From positions 1 to 6,899 of the forward strand of contig CAIZHL010000102.1 in the NCBI GenBank assembly GCA_903932755.1: 6,899 nt of DNA, in the 5' to 3' direction. How positions within the stretch are numbered: the first letter of the stretch is position 1; each line of letters starts with the position of its first letter. The notes beneath the pieces were generated by a model that ran no database searches, was not told the DNA's origin, and saw only the letters and a program-made list of their open reading frames with translations. The translations under genes were made by a program, and so were the position numbers. Shown here one piece after another: positions 1 through 6,243 of the stretch. This DNA is from an uncultured beta proteobacterium. GTDB taxonomy: Bacteria; Pseudomonadota; Gammaproteobacteria; Burkholderiales; Rhodocyclaceae.

Positions 1-2
1 GC

Positions 3-527
3 TGTTTTCTTTCGATCGGGAGTTCTGCGGCTGATCTCACGGGAACCCGCGGCATCTGGCTGAGCAATGCCGCCGGCGAGAGGCACCGCGTTGGAACCGT
101 CGCCTTCACGCCGGCCGAGGCGGGCAAGACGCGGTTCAAGATCACGATGGAAGAATCACTTGAAGAGTATTTTCTGGCAATGCGTCCGTTTCGTTGCCTG
201 ACCGGACCGGTTCAGCGTCTATGCCACTTCCCGGTTGAACGTGAGGCCGCGCTGATTTCGCCCGACGACTTGGTTCCGCTGGAATATGCCCTGCTGTTCA
301 TGCGTACGGCACCGAAATCGCTCCATATCGATCCTTTCAACGGGATTTACTACAAGATGTCGTGGACCGCGCGTGGCATTACGGGCGAGTTGCATGATGT
401 CGAGATGGATTCGTTCATCGCTCCGGATCTTGTTCCGCTTGAGCGTCGCCAGCGCCCGATCGGCTATTCCCAGATCGCTCCCGGCGATCCCCGCAGCCAT
501 TGGCTGCCAATACTGACCATTGAGTGA
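3..527 (+). CDS. Conserved hypothetical protein, 3' part (5' end outside window)
   Basis: The frame is open from the first bases of the window to the TGA at 525-527. That gives 174 visible residues, and the true start and any signal peptide lie upstream. The in-frame ATG at 147 is probably internal, because the preceding 48 codons read as ordinary protein (GIWLSNAAGERHRVG, then VAFTP). Visible landmarks are MRPFRCLTG followed closely by LCHFPVE (two cysteines ten residues apart), an acidic SPDDLVPLEYALLF stretch, an aromatic DPFNGIYYKMSW block and a C-terminal LPILTIE. There is no transmembrane segment or recognisable catalytic motif in the visible part. It resembles unnamed conserved proteins I associate with betaproteobacteria, but I cannot name a family or function. 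The stop codon overlaps the GTG start of the Sel1 gene by four bases (GTGA), so the two are probably co-translated. Confidence 0.75.
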   Translation, partial: CFLSIGSSAADLTGTRGIWLSNAAGERHRVGTVAFTPAEAGKTRFKITMEESLEEYFLAMRPFRCLTGPVQRLCHFPVEREAALISPDDLVPLEYALLFMRTAPKSLHIDPFNGIYYKMSWTARGITGELHDVEMDSFIAPDLVPLERRQRPIGYSQIAPGDPRSHWLPILTIE

Positions 528-1408
528 CAGACATGCTGTCGCATGATCGTGTCGCGTGCGTGACCTTGCAGCCCCTGCGCTTGGTGGCGGTCTGTCTGCT
601 GTTGTTCTCTGGCTTCGCAAGTGGCGTTTCCGGCGCCGCAACAGAACCGACTGGCGAGGATGAGATCGATCTGGCGGAGATCGTCCGCAAACCCGAATAC
701 GGCAATTATCGTGGCTATGCCGAGTTCAAGATGGCTCACTACGCATCGGCAAAGCGCATCTGGGAAGCACTCGATGAGCGAAGTTTCGGCGAAGCGGCCT
801 TCAATCTCGGCATACTTTACGAGGATGGGCTGGGCGTGACGCGTGACATGGAACGCGCCCTGGCCTATTACCGTCGGGGCGCAATGCTGGGCAGCCCGAA
901 GGCGATGTTTCGGGTTGGCGTCTTGCATTGGCTCGGGGCCCCCGGCGTAGCGGTAGATCGTGAGGAAGGCCGGCGCTATTTCAGCATGGCGGCGGCGGCC
1001 GGCGACTCCGAGGCCCAGAGATATCTGGTTGCCGATAACTCCGGTGCCGATCCGAAGGATCCGGTGTTCCGCGCCGATAAGGCTTTGGCGGCAGGGCGTG
1101 CCGAAGAGTACACCGCGATTCTTAAAGCCGCTGCCGAAGCCGGCAATGTCCGCGCGCAAACCCGGCTGGCATGGAGTTACGAGTCTGGCCGCGGTGTAGG
1201 TCGCGATCTGGCGCTCGCTGCACAGTGGTTCTCGACGGCAGCGCAAGGTGGCGACGGTGAGGCGATGTACGCACTGGCCGTGATGTACAGGACCGGTGCC
1301 GGACAGAAAAAAGATGAGCCCGAGGCGGAACAGTGGCTGCAACGCAGCGCAGCGGCCGGCTATCCGGCGGCACGCGCGGACCTGAAGCGACGCGAACAGA
1401 CGCGTTAG
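524..1408 (+). CDS. Secreted Sel1-repeat (TPR-like) protein
   Basis: This is a 294-residue protein. Residues 18-34 form a hydrophobic signal-peptide core, with likely signal peptidase I cleavage near VSGAA (residues 35-39); no lipobox is evident. After a linker come Sel1-like repeats: residues about 89-124 (AAFNLGILYEDGLGV, then ALAYYRRGA), 125-160, 208-243 (ARTLAWSYESGRGV-like, then AAQWFSTAA) and 244-280. Residues 161-207 look like a degenerate repeat or spacer. Sel1 repeats are helical-pair solenoids that mediate protein-protein contacts, so a periplasmic scaffold or adaptor role is expected, but no partner is evident. The GTG at 524 overlaps the upstream stop. The ATG at 533 (three codons later) is an equally good start, because neither has a strong Shine-Dalgarno sequence. 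The gene ends 55 bp from the converging propeller gene. Confidence 0.88.
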   Translation: MTDMLSHDRVACVTLQPLRLVAVCLLLFSGFASGVSGAATEPTGEDEIDLAEIVRKPEYGNYRGYAEFKMAHYASAKRIWEALDERSFGEAAFNLGILYEDGLGVTRDMERALAYYRRGAMLGSPKAMFRVGVLHWLGAPGVAVDREEGRRYFSMAAAAGDSEAQRYLVADNSGADPKDPVFRADKALAAGRAEEYTAILKAAAEAGNVRAQTRLAWSYESGRGVGRDLALAAQWFSTAAQGGDGEAMYALAVMYRTGAGQKKDEPEAEQWLQRSAAAGYPAARADLKRREQTR

Positions 1409-1427
1409 GCCATACAGGTCATCGCGA

Positions 1428-1453
1428 CGCCGTACCGCTGGCGCCGACTTTTT
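1428..1453 (+). terminator. Weak candidate terminator between convergent genes
   Basis: The 55-bp gap between the Sel1 gene and the convergent propeller gene holds a 4-bp stem (CGCC at 1428-1431, GGCG at 1440-1443). A TTTTT run follows at 1449-1453 after a 5-nt spacer. The stem is short and the spacer long for an intrinsic terminator, so the call is tentative. A second short inverted repeat (GTCTC 1461-1465, GAGAC 1476-1480) spans the propeller stop codon but has no T-run on the strand that would need it. Confidence 0.22.
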
Positions 1454-1463
1454 AAACTCGGTC

Positions 1464-2543
1464 TCAGGGCGTGTCGAGACTGCCGAAGGACTTCGGATAG
1501 GTCACGATGCCCCATGGCGTCAGTTTGTCGGCGATGCGCTTGACGATTTTGCCGCTGGCGGCATCGAGCACGACCACTTCGTCCGAGCGGCCGCAGGCGA
1601 GCAGGATGTGCTTGTCGTCGGGGGTGAAGGTAAAGTGCCAGCAGCGGTCGCCGATCGGATGTTCGGCGATGCTGGTCACGCTCGCGGCATCGAATACCTG
1701 CAGGGTCTTGCCTTTGGCCAGTGCGACATAGAGGCGGCTGCCATCGCGGCCGAAGGCCACGCCGTAGGGCGTGTCTCCGGTCGGCACAGCCTTCACCACA
1801 TTGAACCCGGCATCCAGGACCACCAGCTTGTTGCCGAACTCGATGGTTGCAACGTAGGACTTGCCGTCCGGGGCCGCCTTGATTCCCCGCGGCCGGTCGC
1901 CGTAGGGCTTGGTGTCGATCGTCTTCAGCAGTTTGCCGCTGGCGATGTCGTGTACCGTGACAGTGTTGTCGTCCTCGTTGGTGACGATGATCTTCTTGCC
2001 ATCGGTGGAGAACTCGATGCCTTCGGTTTCCATGCCGCCAACGATTTCGGCTGTTTTCTTTCCCGTCTTGAGGTCGACGATCGCAATCCGCGCTGGTTCT
2101 TCCTTGTCCTTCTCCCGCTTCTTCTTCAATTCCATGGCTTCCTTGGAGCCGGGCTTGGGCGGCGGGCCGGCCTCCGCAGCGGGTTCGAAGGAGACGAAAG
2201 CCTGATTCCCGCGTACGCGGACGAACTCGGGGTTCTCGCCGATCGGAATGCGCTTGATAACCTTGCGCGTCTGCAGATCGACCACGGCGAGGTCGCTCTT
2301 GTCGCGCACGGCGACCACCAGCAGCTTGCCATCGGCGGTGACGCCGATGCCGCGCGGCGAACCGCTGCCTATATCAATCTCGCCAACAGTCTCGAAGGTG
2401 GCCAGATCGATAAGCGTGATGTTGCCCTTCTGATTGCTGACGTAGGCGACGCCGCCTGCGGCGCCGGCCGGCAGCGCAAGCGCGAGGCCGAGTCCGAGCG
2501 CGGCAATGGTCAAGCGGATACCGGGAGATAGCTTGAGTTTCAT
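1464..2543 (-). CDS. Periplasmic YVTN-family seven-bladed beta-propeller protein (YncE-like)
   Basis: This is a 359-residue protein. Residues 1-29 are a signal peptide (basic MKLKLSPGIR, hydrophobic core, cleavage near PAGAA). The rest is a chain of roughly 40-residue YVTN beta-propeller repeats, recognised by recurring DGK-(L/I)-(V/Y)V, a strand ending in VxDL or VxDA, and TG- or SGK-type turns. I count about seven blades, at 31-60, 65-102, 106-168, 173-210, 216-254, 258-297 and 302-338, with a closing strand at 344-350. Blade 3 carries a lysine/glutamate-rich insert at residues 121-150. Cys301 (in GDRCWHF) and Cys317 (LLACGRS) sit close together in the last blade. Members of this fold act as periplasmic binding or scaffolding proteins; E. 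coli YncE, next to the receptor gene yncD, is the best-known relative. The start is supported by AAGGA at 2554-2550, six bases upstream. The ATG overlaps the YceI stop by one base, so translation is probably coupled. It is the last gene of the five-gene operon. The ligand is unknown. Confidence 0.9.
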   Translation of the reverse strand: MKLKLSPGIRLTIAALGLGLALALPAGAAGGVAYVSNQKGNITLIDLATFETVGEIDIGSGSPRGIGVTADGKLLVVAVRDKSDLAVVDLQTRKVIKRIPIGENPEFVRVRGNQAFVSFEPAAEAGPPPKPGSKEAMELKKKREKDKEEPARIAIVDLKTGKKTAEIVGGMETEGIEFSTDGKKIIVTNEDDNTVTVHDIASGKLLKTIDTKPYGDRPRGIKAAPDGKSYVATIEFGNKLVVLDAGFNVVKAVPTGDTPYGVAFGRDGSRLYVALAKGKTLQVFDAASVTSIAEHPIGDRCWHFTFTPDDKHILLACGRSDEVVVLDAASGKIVKRIADKLTPWGIVTYPKSFGSLDTP

Positions 2544-3109
2544 CAGGAGTCCTTCAGTGCTTCAACAGGAATGGAGATTTTGACATCGTCGCCGATGCCC
2601 GGGAGATTGGTGTTCATGCCGAAATCGGAGCGCCTGATCGAGGCTTCAAGATCGGCGCCGCAAAGTTGCCGCGGCAATATCGGATGCTTGGCGCAGCGCC
2701 ACTGGCCAACCTTGAGTGTCACGGGCTTGGTCACGCCGAGCAGGGTCAGTTCGCCGCTTACCGGACTTGGCTTCTCGGCATCAAAGGCGAAGTCGCGGGC
2801 GACGAAGCGCGCCTGCGGAAACTTGTCGGACTGAAAGAAACGTTCGCCGCGCATGTGCTTGTTCCAGTCCTCGAAGCCCATGTCGACCGATGCCGTGTCG
2901 ATCGTGACCTCGACCGAACCCTTCTTCGCCGTGCTGTCGAGCTCGAGCTTGCCGCTGACCTTGTTGAAGCGTCCGCGTTGCAGCGAAAATCCGTAGTGGC
3001 TGACTTCGAAAGAGGGAAAGGTGTGGCGGGGGTCGATGGTATAGCTGTCCGCATTCGCTGCCGTGGCAGCGAATGCCGATAACAGGGCAATTAAGTGACG
3101 AGGCTGCAT
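2543..3109 (-). CDS. YceI-family periplasmic lipocalin-like protein
   Basis: This 188-residue protein has the normal length for the family. Residues 1-20 are a signal peptide ending in ANA, and the mature protein starts DSYTIDPRHT. YceI hallmarks are the DPRHTFPSFEVSHYG start, a GRFNKVSGKLELD strand, the DTASVDMGFEDWNKHMRGERFF block (residues about 71-92), the FPQARF strand, GELTLLGVTKPVTL, and the RSDFGMNTNLPGIGDDVKI end. Cys139 and Cys150 flank a short loop in the position where this subfamily often has a conserved cysteine pair, so a disulfide is likely. YceI proteins form a lipocalin-like barrel that binds isoprenoid or other amphiphilic molecules; the biological role is poorly defined. 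The start is supported by AAGGAG at 3120-3115, five bases upstream. The gene lies 18 nt after the receptor stop and overlaps the propeller start by one base. This context suggests it handles the receptor's ligand or protects it in the periplasm, which is inference. Confidence 0.93.
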   Translation of the reverse strand: MQPRHLIALLSAFAATAANADSYTIDPRHTFPSFEVSHYGFSLQRGRFNKVSGKLELDSTAKKGSVEVTIDTASVDMGFEDWNKHMRGERFFQSDKFPQARFVARDFAFDAEKPSPVSGELTLLGVTKPVTLKVGQWRCAKHPILPRQLCGADLEASIRRSDFGMNTNLPGIGDDVKISIPVEALKDS

Positions 3110-3127
3110 CCGGGCTCCTTGGAGGGG

Positions 3128-5476
3128 TCAATCGAAATTCAGTTTCACCGCCGCGAATATACTCCGCGGCGCGCCGGGGGCGTAGAAGCTTTCCCGCGCC
3201 CAGTCGTCCGAGTTGGTCTGGAATGCACCGCCGGCGTCGAAGGGATTTTCCGCGAGGGCGCCAGCTGTCGCATATTTCGTGTCGAAGACGTTGTTGATGC
3301 GCGCTGATACGGTCCAGCCCTTGTCGATCTTGTAGCGGGTGGCGAGATTGAGCACGGCATAGCCGTCGGCCTTGCCGGAACCGAGGAAGTCGCGGCTGCC
3401 GCCGAAGTTGTCGAGGACATTCTGTCCGGCACGGTGCGAGTTGTTTTCATTGCCGCGCAGATACTGGCTGGAGAAGGCGACGACATCGGCGGACAGTGTC
3501 CATTCGCCGGTAGCTTGCCAGTCGGCGCCGAGCTTCAGGCTGTGCAACGGAATGCCCGGAATGCGGTCACCGGATTGCACCAGGATTTCGTCATCCTGCC
3601 CGCCGGCAGTACACTGGACGCTTTGGCCGCGCGTGCTGTTGTTTTCAGCGAGCAGGCAGGCCGAGGATTGATAGGTGGCCTTGACGTAGCTGTAGTCGGC
3701 GCGCAGGGCGACCTTGCCGACGCGGGTGTTGGCGCCCAGTTCAATGCCTTCACGCCGCGTCTTGCCGAAGTTGGTGAAGTAGCCGGCACTGGTGGATGTG
3801 CCGACGAAGAGGATGTCATCGCGGTTATTGGCGTGGAACAGCGTGGCGTTCCAATTTACGCCGCCTTGTTTGCCGCGCATGCCCAGTTCCAGGGTGCGCG
3901 TCACCACCTGGTCGAGCGGGGGGTCGGACTGCATTGAATTCGGCAGGGTGCAGGGATTCGCCGGGTCGGCGCAACCCAGCTCGATCGGGCTCGGTGCGCG
4001 ATTGCCCTGGGCGGCGTTGGCGAAGAGCGTGAGCGCCGGGGAAAGTGCCCAGGTGGCGCCAAACGCGGGATTGAGCTTGGTGTAGGTTTCGTCGCCATCG
4101 AGGTTGGGCGCCACCGGATTCAGCCGATCATCGGTTTCGACATGCGCGTGGTTGTAGCGCAGCGAGCCGGTGAGGGCGACTTCCCGCGTGAGCTTGTAGG
4201 TGTCGGTGACGAATATGCTCCACATGCTGGTGCGTCCCTTGATCTTGTTTTCCAGCACCTCGGCCGATGTGGGTATAACCTGGCGCGTGCCATCCAGTAC
4301 GCCGATTTCGACGGACTGTTGGAAGCGCGAACGGCTCTGGTCGATGGTCGTGCCGACCGCAAAGTGGTTGCGCTCGTTGCTGCGTGCCCACTGCAGGGCA
4401 GCGCCCCAACTGCGTTGTTCGGTATGCGTGCGGTTGTTGGCGCCGGTGTCCGCGTTGAATCCAAGCCCGCCATTGGCACCTGCATCCCCGTCCAGCGCCG
4501 GATCGCCTTCGAAGCCGTCGTTGGCATCGCCATTGAGAGTGCGGGCATCGTTCGCGCGGTAATAGAGCAGGCCGGTCAGGCGCGACTGTTCGTCGAGCCA
4601 GTAGCTGGCGTTCAGGTTGATCATGTCGAGCTCGTGGCGGGTCTTGTCCGGCCGCGTGAAAATGCTTTCGCGTTCACGGTCCATCATGGCTTCGGGCAGC
4701 AGCCCATTGCCGACCAGCTGGGTGCGGCCCCCGGTATAGGCGAGATCCCATTCAAGTGGCCCACGCTGCTGCGAGACCTTGGCGAAAAATTGGTTCACCG
4801 TCGACGGCGAATGATCGCGCCAGCCATCCTCGCGGAAGGTCGAACCAGCAACATAGAGGCCGATATCACCGAACTTGCGGCCGATCTCCGCCTCGACCTC
4901 GTAGCGGCCGTCGCTGCCGATACCGGCTTCGATGCTGCCACCCTGATGCGTGAGGCCGCTCTTGGTCGTGATCGACAGTGCGCCGCCCAGGGTATTGAGG
5001 CCGAAGAGGGGATTCGATCCGGGGATCAGGTCGATGCCGGAAATCGCCACGCGCGGAATCAGGTCCCAGTTCACGATGTCGCCGAAAGCTTCGTTGATGC
5101 GCACGCCATCCTGATACACGGAAAGTCCTTGTGGAGTGCCCAGCAGCGGGCTGGCCGTGAAGCCGCGAAAAATCACTTCGGTTTGATAAGGGTTTCCGGT
5201 GATCTCGTTCGCCGTCACGCCGGCCATGCGGCTATTCAGGAGTTCAGGCAGGGTTTGGGCGCGATTTTCTTCCAGGGTACGCGCATTCAGCGACTGCACC
5301 GGCGAAGGAACCTCGTTGCGGGGAATCTCCAGGCCGCGCACCGGCGAGACGCCGATGACATCCACGACAGGAGTGACGACGTCGGGGCCGGCTGCCTGTG
5401 TCATGCCGGGCAGGCTCAGTCCGAGCCCCGCAATCAGAAGGGCGAGGGGGCGCCTGGGCGTTGGGAAATGGGGCAT
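3128..5476 (-). CDS. TonB-dependent outer-membrane receptor
   Basis: This is a 782-residue receptor of normal family length. Residues 1-28 form a signal peptide (core LALLIAGLGLSL, cleavage near MTQA). A candidate TonB box lies in PVVDVIGV (residues 36-43). The plug spans about 52-172, with VIFRGFTASPLLG, GLSVYQDGVRIN and the end motif IPGSNPLFGLNTLGGALSI. The 22-stranded barrel follows, with the C-terminal signature INNVFDTKYA and the final strand SIFAAVKLNFD. The terminal aromatic is thus penultimate, followed by Asp. Notable loops are an Asp/Gly-rich segment at 315-348, ELGCADPANPC at 499-509 (two cysteines) and a second cysteine pair at 607/622. The block YFTNFGKTRREGIELG, KATYQSSAC and GDRIPGIP resembles the C-terminal barrel of E. 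coli YncD. It imports an unknown substrate using TonB-ExbBD energy. The start is supported by GGAG at 5486-5483, six bases upstream. It begins 17 nt after the regulator stop, which places it in the same operon. Confidence 0.95.
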   Translation of the reverse strand: MPHFPTPRRPLALLIAGLGLSLPGMTQAAGPDVVTPVVDVIGVSPVRGLEIPRNEVPSPVQSLNARTLEENRAQTLPELLNSRMAGVTANEITGNPYQTEVIFRGFTASPLLGTPQGLSVYQDGVRINEAFGDIVNWDLIPRVAISGIDLIPGSNPLFGLNTLGGALSITTKSGLTHQGGSIEAGIGSDGRYEVEAEIGRKFGDIGLYVAGSTFREDGWRDHSPSTVNQFFAKVSQQRGPLEWDLAYTGGRTQLVGNGLLPEAMMDRERESIFTRPDKTRHELDMINLNASYWLDEQSRLTGLLYYRANDARTLNGDANDGFEGDPALDGDAGANGGLGFNADTGANNRTHTEQRSWGAALQWARSNERNHFAVGTTIDQSRSRFQQSVEIGVLDGTRQVIPTSAEVLENKIKGRTSMWSIFVTDTYKLTREVALTGSLRYNHAHVETDDRLNPVAPNLDGDETYTKLNPAFGATWALSPALTLFANAAQGNRAPSPIELGCADPANPCTLPNSMQSDPPLDQVVTRTLELGMRGKQGGVNWNATLFHANNRDDILFVGTSTSAGYFTNFGKTRREGIELGANTRVGKVALRADYSYVKATYQSSACLLAENNSTRGQSVQCTAGGQDDEILVQSGDRIPGIPLHSLKLGADWQATGEWTLSADVVAFSSQYLRGNENNSHRAGQNVLDNFGGSRDFLGSGKADGYAVLNLATRYKIDKGWTVSARINNVFDTKYATAGALAENPFDAGGAFQTNSDDWARESFYAPGAPRSIFAAVKLNFD

Positions 5477-5493
5477 GGCAGACTCCGAATCAG

Positions 5494-5607
5494 TTAAGGC
5501 AGGAGGCCGGAGTTTGCTGTCTGCCAGTCCGGATGCCTAGGGAGTTTTTCCCGACCTGCGTCGCTGCCCCGGATTTCCGGGCTGGCGCCGGTCGATACCG
5601 GGTTACC
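5494..5607 (-). promoter_or_regulatory. Candidate structured RNA in the regulator tail, before the receptor start
   Basis: The - strand RNA over the non-domain tail of the regulator can fold into consecutive hairpins. Plus-strand coordinates: (1) CCGGT 5588-5592 with ACCGG 5597-5601, loop CGAT; (2) CCCGG 5568-5572 with CCGGG 5577-5581, loop ATTT; (3) a three-way junction closed by GCAGG 5499-5503 with CCTGC 5555-5559. Inside the junction one arm is GGGA 5540-5543 with TCCC 5549-5552. The other is AGGC/CGGA 5504-5511 with TCCG 5528-5531 and GCCT 5535-5538, plus an inner CTG/CAG. Only about three junction bases are left unpaired. The fold ends 12 nt before the receptor's GGAG. It could set the expression ratio between regulator and receptor, be a processing site, or bind a ligand; it could also be a chance product of GC-rich coding DNA. 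It was found by eye and no energy was computed. Confidence 0.3.
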
Positions 5608-6243
5608 GCCTGCAAGGCCGCAAGTCAGCGCAATCCGCAGCAACTGCATCGCATTGTCGCAACCCAGTTTCTGGCGGATGCTGGTCTGATAATTGGCCAC
5701 CGTCTTGCTGCTGACGCAAAGCAGAGTCGCAATTTCGGTCAGTCCGTGGCCGGCGGCCAGAAGCCGCAGCACTTCAAACTCACGCTCGGAAAGAGCGTCA
5801 AGTTTCAGTCGTTCTTCGCTCAATGCCCGAACCTGAAGTTTGCGCGCAAGTTCGAGCGGAACAAAGCGACCGCCGGCAGCGATCGATCGCACGGCATCGA
5901 CCATCATGTCGGGTGCGCTGGCCTTGGTCAGATAGCCCCGCGCTCCGCCATCCAGTGCGCGGAGTACGAACACGGGATCCTCGTGCATGCTGAACATCAG
6001 GACGCGTGCGGCGGGCTGTCGGCCGAGAATGCGGCGCAAGGCTTCAATACCGCTGATTCCTGGCAGGGTGATGTCCATCACGACGACGTCGGGACTGGCT
6101 TCCATGAATCGGGCATAGGCATCCTCGCCAGTGCCCGCTTCAGCGACCACCCGGATTTCCGGCGTGGCTTCCAGCAAACGCCGGTAGCCTTCGCGCACTA
6201 CGGCGTGATCATCGACCAGCAAAACACGGATCGGTGCTTTCAT
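5494..6243 (-). CDS. NarL/FixJ-type response regulator (REC + LuxR HTH)
   Basis: This is a 249-residue response regulator. The receiver domain (residues about 5-120) has the acidic pair D11-D12, phosphoacceptor D57 in VVVMDITLPG, switch residue S85 and K107 in GYLTKAS. A LuxR-type helix-turn-helix spans about 148-208 (LSEREFEVLRLLAAG, IATLLCVSSKTVANY, IRQKLGCDNAMQLLR). Phosphorylation by the adjacent kinase should control DNA binding and transcription. The first four bases (ATGA) overlap the kinase stop, so translation is probably coupled; the Shine-Dalgarno sequence is otherwise weak. NarL-type regulators normally end soon after the HTH, but this one runs on for about 37 residues (213-249), rich in Gly, Pro and Arg. 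The DNA for that tail can form several hairpins. Likely targets are the downstream receptor operon itself and unseen genes elsewhere. NarL-type pairs of this sort regulate PQQ-dependent alcohol oxidation in some proteobacteria, which is one possible context. Confidence 0.94.
   Translation of the reverse strand: MKAPIRVLLVDDHAVVREGYRRLLEATPEIRVVAEAGTGEDAYARFMEASPDVVVMDITLPGISGIEALRRILGRQPAARVLMFSMHEDPVFVLRALDGGARGYLTKASAPDMMVDAVRSIAAGGRFVPLELARKLQVRALSEERLKLDALSEREFEVLRLLAAGHGLTEIATLLCVSSKTVANYQTSIRQKLGCDNAMQLLRIALTCGLAGGNPVSTGASPEIRGSDAGREKLPRHPDWQTANSGLLP

Noticed and set aside
464..1342. 292-codon - strand frame opposite the Sel1 gene
   Set aside because: The Sel1 repeats and signal peptide identify the + strand as coding, and the antisense product has no coherent features.
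1608..2531. 307-codon + strand frame opposite the propeller gene
   Set aside because: It mirrors the repeat pattern of the real beta-propeller gene on the other strand and has no motif of its own.
3110..3127. CTCCAAGGAG palindrome hiding the YceI Shine-Dalgarno
   Set aside because: The two halves are separated by only two bases, too few for a hairpin loop, so it is just a good ribosome-binding site.
4142..5497. 451-codon open frame on the + strand opposite the receptor gene
   Set aside because: It is antisense to a clear TonB receptor with intact motifs. Its translation has no recognisable domain, and long antisense frames are expected in GC-rich coding DNA.
5497..5600. Cobalamin riboswitch upstream of the receptor
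   Set aside because: On the - strand ACTCCGGCCTCCTGCC loosely resembles a B12 box, and AAATCCGGGGC resembles part of the core. However, the near-invariant GGGAA and GGTG core elements are not found in the right arrangement, and the region is coding. It was kept only as an unassigned structured RNA candidate; an Rfam RF00174 scan would settle it.
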